64,000 nt of DNA. Source: Hordeum vulgare subsp. vulgare (taxonomy: Eukaryota; Streptophyta; Magnoliopsida; Poales; Poaceae). Within the stretch, counting starts at the first letter, position 1, and every line of letters starts with the position of its first letter. The stretch covers positions 26,333,267 through 26,397,266 of the forward strand of contig NC_058519.1 in the NCBI RefSeq assembly GCF_904849725.1. The letters run 5' to 3'. The notes under the pieces are model-generated. The model did not search any database, had not been told where the DNA came from, and worked only from the letters and a program-made list of their open reading frames with translations. The translations under genes were made by a program, and so were the position numbers. Of this stretch, positions 57,098 through 64,000 are shown piece by piece.

Positions 57098-57485
57098 CTC
57101 CCTCCGTTCCTAAATATAAGTCTTTCTAGAGGTTCAACTAATGGACTACATACGGATGTATATAGACATACTTTAGAGTATAGATTCATTCATTTTGTTC
57201 TGTATGTAGACATCTAGTGAAATATCTTAAAAGACGGAGGTGCCAGTGCCCGCCTCTGCCTCTGCCGCGAGCGGCGATGATGCTCCGGTGGTGCCGGTGC
57301 TTCTCCAGCTGCTTCCGTTCCTGCTTCTGCCGGTGCTTTTAAGATAAGTCTTTTAAGATATTTTACTAAGTGTCTACATACAAAGCAAAATAAATGAATC
57401 TATAATCTAAAGTATGTCTATATACATCCGTATGTAGTCCATTAGTTGAACCTCTAAAAAAACTTATATTTAGGAACGGAGGGAG
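57098..57485. mobile_element. Composite foldback Stowaway
   Basis: Begins CTCCCTCCGTTCCTAAATAT and ends ATATTTAGGAACGGAGGGAG with TA on both sides. Two full Stowaway-like arms (about 57098-57233 and 57347-57485) are inverted relative to each other around a 110-bp GC-rich centre. A normal Stowaway would have only short inverted ends. Confidence 0.85.
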
Positions 57486-57489
57486 TAGT

Positions 57490-58241
57490 AGAAACGTAGA
57501 AGAAGGTTTTTGGGGACCTAGAAATGTACGTACATTAGGCGATCTGAATGTATCCATCGGCTTCTGTCCTGTTTGAATCCGTTCTGGTGATACAGTAGCA
57601 TATGCATTCCCCGTTTTTCTTTCTTTTCTTGGTGAAGATCACGCATTACTGTTGGGATCTAGCGGTTTATCCAAACCACACGTGTTATTCCCATTAGAAA
57701 GAAGGATAGATATGTGTTCGTTGTGTTTGTATTCTCTTGAGCTGGCAGGTCGGTGAAGCATAATCTTACTGTGAGGGAACGCTATACACTTGGTGGACTC
57801 TCCTCCAAGCAGAATGACGGAGGTCATGGATGTGGCTATTTAGAGGCAAATTGTTGAAATTGTTTATATATCAGGTTGACACAAGAAAAGATAAACGGAA
57901 AAAAGAATGCCCTCTATATATTACCTTAGTCCTCTAGGCCTGGGCGTTCGATAGAAGCTGAAATTTCGGTTTCTACTTTTTTTTTCATAAATTTGGTTCG
58001 CAGATGTGAAAACCGAACTTTTGGTTCGGTTTTCGGATTAAATCGAATTCTGTCTCAAGCTTACAAACCGGGACTAGAGATAGATCTTTAGTCCCGTTTG
58101 TATTACCAATCGGGACTAAAAGTCCTCCATAAGCTAGTTCGAAAGGAAAGCATCCCATCCCAAATCACATGTTTTGTGTAGGTGGGGTGGTAATCTGCGC
58201 AGGGCGATACACATGAGGTGTTGAGTTCGAATCCCCTCTAC
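57490..58241. other. Intergenic DNA with fragments of a GGGACTA repeat
   Basis: GGGACTAGAGATAG, TTTAGTCCCG and CGGGACTAAAAG words at 58070-58125 come from a common grass DNA-transposon end. No gene is seen. Confidence 0.45.
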
Positions 58242-58286
58242 TTTGGACGCCGGCAAGACCGTGATCTTCACCCCTCTCTGTCCGTT

Positions 58287-58678
58287 GCTTTGACGGCTGG
58301 AGGAGGGGGTGGGCTCCCGTTCCTCTCCTTGTTGCGGGTTGGGTTTTCGGCTCACAACGCGGATAAGGCTAATGACGCTAGCTTGCTTTGACGGCTGGAG
58401 GAGGGGGTGGGCTCCCGTTCCTCTCCTTGTTGCGGGTTGGGTTTTCGGCTCACAACGCGGATAAGGCTAATGACGCTAGCTTGCTTTGACGGCTGGAGGA
58501 GGGGGTGGGCTCCCGTTCCTCTCCTTGTTGCGGGTTGGGTTTTCGGCTCACAACGCGGATAAGGCTAATGACGCTAGCTTGCTTTGACGGCTGGAGGAGG
58601 GGGTGGGCTCCCGTTCCTCTCCTTGTTGCGGGTTGGGTTTTCGGCTCACAACGCGGATAAGGCTAATGACGCTAGCTT
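58287..58678 (+). repeat. 98-bp tandem array, four units
   Basis: Units start at 58287, 58385, 58483 and 58581 with GCTTTGACGGCTGGAGGAGG and are practically identical. Copy A has one diverged unit at the same place. Confidence 0.95.
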
Positions 58679-59182
58679 GGATCTTAGCTTGTTGGTTTTC
58701 CGCCTCTTTCCTTAGTGTGCGTCTCGGCAACTCTGACTGACGATGGTTTCAGATTTGGTTGTTTCCAGGGACTCCAAGAAGCTTATTTGTAATAATCTTT
58801 TATGTGGATTTTTTTTCTCTACAAAGTTTTCTGGACACTTGTCGTGTCCATGTATTTCTGGTAGTTTCCACATATATGTATGAAATTGTACTCCATTTTA
58901 TTGTTTCATGCAATGTGTGTGGTTCAAAAAGAAAAGGAAAAACTACCAATCCTCTCATAAAGTTAATTTTAGCACAACAAAGGAGGCTGCGCTTGCTTGC
59001 TTGGTCGTTGGGACCCAGCAGGTTGTGGCAATTCGAGGGTTAATTAATTAGCTCAGGTCAGGTCAGGACGATCCGGGAACAGACGCGGATCAAAATTTTC
59101 AATTCCGAACGTACGTACGATCGATCCCTTTGAGGTATGCATCGTTCCGACAGATGAGTAACATATATACAGTACTACTATA

Positions 59183-59455
59183 AAGCTAGTCATAGTAGGA
59201 GTAACTTAGATAGTATCATGCTTTTGGAACTAGCAAACATGATGGCAGACAATTAAGATGAGAGAGAGGTTTAAAGTAACATATGTAATAGATACCGTAA
59301 CATGTTAAATGTAATGCTACAATGTGTCTTACATGTCAATAAATAAGATCGTCTATGATACTATTTTATGATACTATGTATTTTAAAGATACTATCATAC
59401 AATAGTATCATATATATGATACTACTATATAATACTCTCCACTATAACCAGGCTA
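59183..59455. mobile_element. MITE of the AGGCTG family, third copy
   Basis: Rich in ATGATACTA/TAGTATCAT, ending ACTATAACCAGGCTAAG. Related to 30818-31284 and 32250-32498. Present in copy B only. Confidence 0.7.
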
Positions 59456-59645
59456 AGCGATCGATGACTCACACTCCAAACACTCACAGAACAGAACAGA
59501 CGGAGCCGCATGCACTAGCACGCAGGTAGGCAGGTTCAGTTGTAGTGTAGAAATGAAAAGATGAAAATGGCATGTGCATGCAGAAATGAAAAGCTCTCAC
59601 TACCACCAGCTTTTCAGTAGTTAACTAATCAGATATGTCAGGTCC

Positions 59646-60060
59646 ATCTATAAGAGTTTTTATACTATTCCGATCCACGAGACGAAAATAATTCACAGAA
59701 TGAACTCGATCTGTAAGTATTTCACGATCTGACCCTTTTAGAAACATCAAAGCCCGTGGCATTGCTGATTCACGTAGAAACGTCAGTCTACCTTGACGTT
59801 TCTTGTCCACATTAAAACGCCAGTCTACCGTTGCGTTGCTGATTCACGTAGAAACGCTATTGATGTTGGCGTTGCTACCCATCCGCCAAACACCATGAAT
59901 GGTGGCGTTTCTAACGCTACTAGCTGACCGAGGCATACTGCAAGCTCGCGACTAGAGCCGTCGCGTACAGTGCTCCCACGGACGGTGCCGCCACGTACGA
60001 CGAGCTCACGTCCAGAGCTGGTGCGTGCGGAGCTCCCACGGCCACGCCCGGCCAGGCCTA
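59646..60060. other. Unassigned sequence before the Copia element
   Basis: Contains short direct repeats of GCTGATTCACGTAGAAACG (near 59764 and 59840) and several GGCGTT words. A 61-codon minus-strand frame ends here but its product was not recognised. Confidence 0.4.
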
Positions 60061-61613
60061 TGTTGAAATTTGGAGGTGGGCCTTAGGCCCATTAGAGAAT
60101 TTCAGAAAAATCTACAAGGGCCCATGTAGGTGGTGGCATGACAAGGTGGTGGGAGTTTAGTCCCACCCCGCTAGTGGAGGAGAGTTTGGACTCCTTTATA
60201 AGGGTCTCTCTTCCACATGCTATTGGAGAGTGAGAAGAGAAGGTGCCCTCGCGCACTCCTCCTCCGCCGCCCGCCACGCCTCGCCACGACGCGCCGCGGG
60301 TTGCGGGAATGAGCCGAGCTCATACCGACGGGAGAGCAGGCCTCCGAAACCTCGCCTCTCCGGTTCCTGTACGGGAGAGGGGCGATTAGGTTTTTGGGGA
60401 GCGATCACGCGACTGCTCGCCTCCGTCCGTCCGCGTCGCCCTCGTCATCGCCATGTCCTCATCAAGCGAAGCTGATCGTCTCCGCGAGGAAGCCGAGAAG
60501 AAGACGGCAGAGGATACTGCCGCTCAAGATCGGTATGTCATTAGTCTAGTCAATGCCATGCTAGTCATTATTTTGTGGATTAATGTACTCGGAAAATTGC
60601 TTATTTACTCAACAATCCAAAAACCTAATGTCTGTAGGAATTTTTCGAGTAATGGTTTTGCTGCTGCACTGAAACCGGATAAGTTTACCGGTACTTTTTT
60701 CAAGCGTTGGCAAACGAGAACCACCTTATGGCTCACGGCTATGAACGTGTTGTGGGTAGCCGGTGTCACTCCTACGGAAACTATCACTCCTGAACAGGAG
60801 AAGATGTTTAAGGAGGCCACCGTCCTATTCCTTGGAGCAGTCATTAGCGTGATCGGAGATAAGCTGGTTGATGCATATTTACATATGCATGTTGCCAAGG
60901 ACTTGTGGGAGGCGCTCGAATCTAAATTCGGGGCCACCGATGCTGGGAGTGAGATGTATGTTATGGAGCAGTTCCACGATTACAAGATGGTTGACAACCG
61001 TTCTGTATTGGAACAAGCTCATGAGATAATATGCATAGCTAAGGAACTTGAGGTTCTTAAGTGCAATTTGCCGGGCAAGTTTGTCGCGGGCTGTATAATT
61101 GCTAAGCTCCCTAATTCCTGGAGGAACTTTGCTACTACTCTGAAACATCAGAGGCGTGAGTTCTCAGTAGAGGACATCATCGGCCATCTGAGTGTTGAGC
61201 AGAACTCGAGAGCAAAGGACTCCAATGGAAAAGCGGTGGAAAGCTCTTCTGCTGCCAATATGGTACATCAGAGGAACTTCAATTCTCACAAGCCTAAGGG
61301 AAAGAACTCTGTCCAACAGAATACTGACTTCAAGAAGAAGGGGAAGAAGCCCTTCAAGAAGAATAAGAAGGGAGATGGCTGCTATACTTGTGGTTCAGAG
61401 GAACATTGGGCGAACAAATGCCCAAACAAGTACAAGAAGCCGGCGCAGGACTCCAAGTCTGCAAACATGATTGTGGGCAACAATGAAAGTGGTGCATCTG
61501 GGTACGGTAATTTACTTACTGTATTTACAGTTTGTCAGTCCACCGATTGGTGGGTGGACACGGGTGCAAATATTCATGTGTGTGCTGACTTATCATTGTT
61601 CTCTTCTTATCAG
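60061..61613 (+). mobile_element. Second Copia lineage, 5' part
   Basis: TGTTGAAATTTGGAGGTGGG at 60061 is a probable LTR start. The leader with a TATAAGGG-like box near 60197 is followed by gag and the protease start. The element is cut at 61613 by the minus-strand Angela insertion; its remainder is outside the window. The LTR end and primer site could not be fixed. Confidence 0.7.
60453..61613 (+). pseudogene. Copia gag and start of protease, interrupted
   Basis: ATG 60453 opens a frame through a charged N terminus, then a UBN2-type gag (LKPDKFTGTFFKRWQTRT, DLWEALESKFG, KLPNSWRNFATTLKHQ), a Lys-rich linker, a CCHC knuckle (CYTCGSEEHWANKC) and the protease site (WWVDTGANIHVC). At 61614 the frame runs into the Angela LTR and soon stops, so integrase and reverse transcriptase are separated from it. 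The stretch 60532-60637 has GT and TAG borders and codes for an unusual hydrophobic segment, so it may be an intron between a leader exon and gag. It is distinct from the Angela gag at 11660. Confidence 0.85.
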
Positions 61614-63426
61614 TGTTGGGGAACGTCGCAAGGGAAACAAAAAATTTCCTACGCGCACGAAGACCTATCATGGTGATGTCCATCTACGAGAGGGGATGAG
61701 TGATCTACGTACCCTTGTAGATCGTACAGCAGAAGCGATTAGAGATCGCGGTTGATGTAGTGGAACGTCCTCACGTCCCTCGATCCGCCCCGCAAACAAT
61801 CCCGCGATCAGTCCCACGATCTAGTACCGAACAGACGGCACCTCCGCGTTCAGCACACGTACAGCTCGACGATGATCTCGGCCTTCTTGATCCAGCAAGA
61901 GAGACGGAGAGGTAGAAGAGTTCTCCGGCAGCGTGACGGCGCTCCGGAGGTTGGTGATGATCTCGTCTCAGCAGGGCTCCGCCCGAGCTCCGCAGAAACG
62001 CGATCTAGAGGAAAAACTATGGAGGTATGTGGTCGGGCAGCCGTGAGAAAAGTCGTCTCAAATCAGCCCTAAAACCTCCGTATATATAGGTGGGAGGGAG
62101 GGGAGGAGGCAGCCTCAAAACCTAAAGGTTTGGCCGAAATTGGAGGTGGAGGAGTCCTACTCCAATCCTACTTGGAGTAGGATTCCACCTTCCCACTTGG
62201 AAACTCTTTCCACCTTGTGTTTTTTCCTTCTCAAACCTTATGGGGCTTAGTGGGAACTTATTCCAGCCCACTAGGGGCTGGTTTATCTCTTCCCATAGCC
62301 CATGAGACCCCTTGGGGCGTGACACCCCTCCCGATGGTCCCCGGCACCCCTCCCGGCACTCCCGGTACACTACCGATGAGCCCGAAACTTTTCCGGTAAT
62401 GCACGAAAACCTTCCGGTAACCAAATGAGGTCATCCTATATATCAATCTTCGTTTCCGGACCATTCCGGAAACCCTCGTGACGTCCGTGATCTCATCCGG
62501 GACTCCGAACAACATTCGGTAACCAACCATATAACTCAAATACGCATAAAACAACGTCGAACCTTAAGTGTGCAGACCCTGCGGGTTCGAGAACTATGTA
62601 GACATGACCCGAGTGACTCCTCGGTCAATATCCAATAGCGGGACCTGGATGCCCATATTGGATCCTACATATTCTACGAAGATCTTATCGTTTGAACCTC
62701 AGTGCCAAGGATTCATATAATCCCGTATGTCATTCCCTTTGTCCTTCGGTATGTTACTTGCCCGAGATTCGGTCGTCAGTATCCGCATACCTATTTCAAT
62801 CTCGTTTACCGGCAAGTCTCTTTACTCGTTCCGTAATACAAGATCCCGCAACTTACACTAAGTCACATTGCTTGCAAGGCTTGTGTGTGATGTTGTATTA
62901 CCGAGTGGGCCCCGAGATACCTCTCCGTCACACGGAGTGACAAATCCCAGTCTCGATCCATACTAACTCAACTAACACCTTCGGAGATACCTGTAGAGCA
63001 TCTTTATAGTCACCCAGTTACGTTGCGACGTTTGATACACACAAAGCATTCCTCCGGTGTCAGTGAGTTATATGATCTCATGGTCATAGGAATAAATACT
63101 TGACACGCAGAAAACAGTAGCAACAAAATGACACGATCAACATGCTACGTCTATTAGTTTGGGTCTAGTCCATCACATGATTCTCCTAATGATGTGATCC
63201 CGTTATCAAGTGACAACACTTGCCTATGGCCAGGAAACCTTGACCATCTTTTGAACAACGAGCTAGTCAACTAGAGGCTTACTAGGGACAGTGTTTTGTC
63301 TATGTATCCACACAAGTATTGTGTTTCCAATCAATACAATTATAGCATGGATAATAAACGATTATCATGAACTAAGAAATATAATAATAACTAATTTATT
63401 ATTGCCTCTAGGGCATATTTCCAACA
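61614..63426 (-). repeat. 3' LTR of a minus-strand Angela/WIS-type element
   Basis: 1813 bp. On the minus strand it runs from TGTTGGAAATATGCCCTAG (63426) to TTCCCCAACA (61614). A TATA box (TATATATACGG on the minus strand) lies near 62080-62092. It differs from the other LTRs in the middle (about 62100-62400), indicating another subfamily. Confidence 0.95.
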
Positions 63427-63440
63427 GGCTCCCACTTGCA
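63427..63440 (-). other. Polypurine tract of the minus-strand element
   Basis: Read on the minus strand, GCAAGTGGGAGCC directly precedes the LTR at 63426. Confidence 0.85.
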
Positions 63441-63499
63441 CTAGAGTCAATAATCTAGTTCACATCACCATGTGATTCCAACGAATCCAACACCCATAT

Positions 63500-64000
63500 A
63501 GTTATGGGGTCTGATCACGTCTTGCTCGTGAGAGAGGTTTTAGTCAACGGTTCTGAAACTTTCAGATTCGTGCGTTCTTTACAAATCTTTTTGTCATCTT
63601 ATAGATGCTGCTACTACGAGCTATTCGGAAATGCTCCAAATATCTACTCTACTATATGAATCCGTTTCACTACTCATAGTTATCCGGATTAGTGTCAAAG
63701 CTTGCATTGACGTAACCCTTTACGACAAACTCTTTAACCACCTCCATAATCGAGAAAAATTCCTTAGTCCATTAGTTACTAAGGATAAATTTCGACCGCT
63801 GCTAGTGATTCAATCATGGATCACTCTCTGTACCTCTCAACATACTTTGAGTCAAGGCACACTTCAGGTGCGGTACACAGCATGGCATACTTTGGATTCT
63901 ACGGCTAAGGCATAGAAGACGACCTTCGTCTATTCTCTTTATTCTGCCGTGGTCGGGTTTTGAGTCTTACTCAAATTCACACCTCACAACGCAACCAAGA
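63500..64000 (-). pseudogene. Degraded pol 3' region (reverse transcriptase end and RNase H)
   Basis: The antisense of this region aligns in order with the antisense of 14971-15640 of the complete Angela element; for example, both antisense frames contain ISVKACIDVT or ICVKACIDVT and IHSWITL/IQSWITL-like words. The sense strand is broken by stops and deletions, and much of the RNase H region is missing. Confidence 0.75.

Larger units (their letters stand above)
58242..59645 (+). repeat. Segmental duplication, copy B
   Basis: Second copy of the blocks listed for 53833-55680, about 4.0-4.4 kb downstream. It lacks about 365 bp present in copy A (53925-54290), lacks both copy A MITEs, and has its own tandem array and MITE. 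Confidence 0.85.
61614..64000 (-). mobile_element. Angela/WIS-type Copia element, 3' end only
   Basis: Complete 3' LTR, then on the minus strand the polypurine tract and the end of the internal region. The rest, including the other LTR and the right-hand target duplication, lies beyond 64000. It is inserted in the Copia gag-protease region; the expected target duplication is ATCAG (61609-61613). Confidence 0.95.

Noticed and set aside
58215..58236. Box B-like GAGTTCGAATCCCC suggesting a tRNA-derived SINE
   Set aside because: No convincing box A at the right spacing and no SINE tail; left unassigned.
58287..58678. Regular repeat array resembling CRISPR
   Set aside because: Units are contiguous 98-bp tandem copies without variable spacers, in a plant nuclear genome.
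59625..59810. 61-codon minus-strand open frame that looked protein-like
   Set aside because: Could not be tied to any family; its last codons run into the duplicated flank, so it may be chance. A protein search of this frame would decide.

Overview
This is nuclear DNA from a grass, almost certainly a Triticeae species (wheat, barley or Aegilops group). The evidence is the set of repeats: Angela/BARE1/WIS-type Copia LTRs that begin TGTTGGAATTATGCCC, several Stowaway MITEs (CTCCCTCCGTTCC ends with TA target sites), CACTA elements with TTTGCCGTC subterminal repeats, and intron-rich host genes with grass-like GC-rich first exons. No prokaryotic features, CRISPR arrays, rRNA genes or tRNA genes were seen, apart from a plastid rRNA fragment.

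Three intact host genes are recognised. (1) A phosphoinositide-specific phospholipase C gene lies on the minus strand (30648 to 27350, 8 exons, 610 aa predicted). (2) A two-exon class III peroxidase of the PRX42-like type lies on the plus strand (38940 to 40078, 337 aa predicted). (3) A 27-exon symplekin/PTA1 (ESP4-like) mRNA 3'-end processing factor lies on the minus strand (50990 to 41751, 1259 aa predicted). All exon joins were read by eye from GT-AG borders; summed lengths are multiples of three in every case. The three genes have unrelated functions (lipid signalling, cell-wall/redox enzyme, polyadenylation scaffold) and look like independent genes on a gene island.

Layout. 1-4480: 3' part of an autonomous CACTA element (transposase TNPD, then a TNPA-like gene). 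4430-6033: a 1.6 kb long inverted repeat, abutting at 6034-6094 a captured fragment of a PLC gene whose closest visible relative is the PLC gene in this same window. 6296-7545: remains of a Mutator-like transposase. 7546-17688: an unclassified repeat split by a complete Angela-type Copia element (8587-17520, target duplication ATTTC). 17689-24245: a CACTA element (TSD CTA) that contains a second CACTA (18200-23256, TSD CCT), which carries an ANTH/clathrin-assembly gene fragment. 24427-27027: a Stowaway MITE and two Pack-MULE-like elements with 9-bp target duplications, one carrying an AINTEGUMENTA/PLETHORA-like fragment and one a zinc-finger GRF gene. 27350-30648: PLC. 30818-38900: MITEs, direct repeats, a LINE split by a solo Angela LTR, AT-rich sequence. 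38940-41425: peroxidase and small repeats. 41751-50990: symplekin with MITEs and a tandem duplication in introns. 51601-53465: LINE fragment and a mosaic plastid-derived insertion (23S rRNA, petD, rps8-like). 53833-59645: a local segmental duplication with a 98-bp tandem array and copy-specific MITEs. 60061-64000: a second Copia lineage (gag) interrupted by a minus-strand Angela/WIS element that runs off the window.

The most notable theme is repeated capture of host gene pieces by DNA transposons: four separate cases (PLC, ANTH, ANT-like, GRF) within about 21 kb. No wholly new biochemical system was found.
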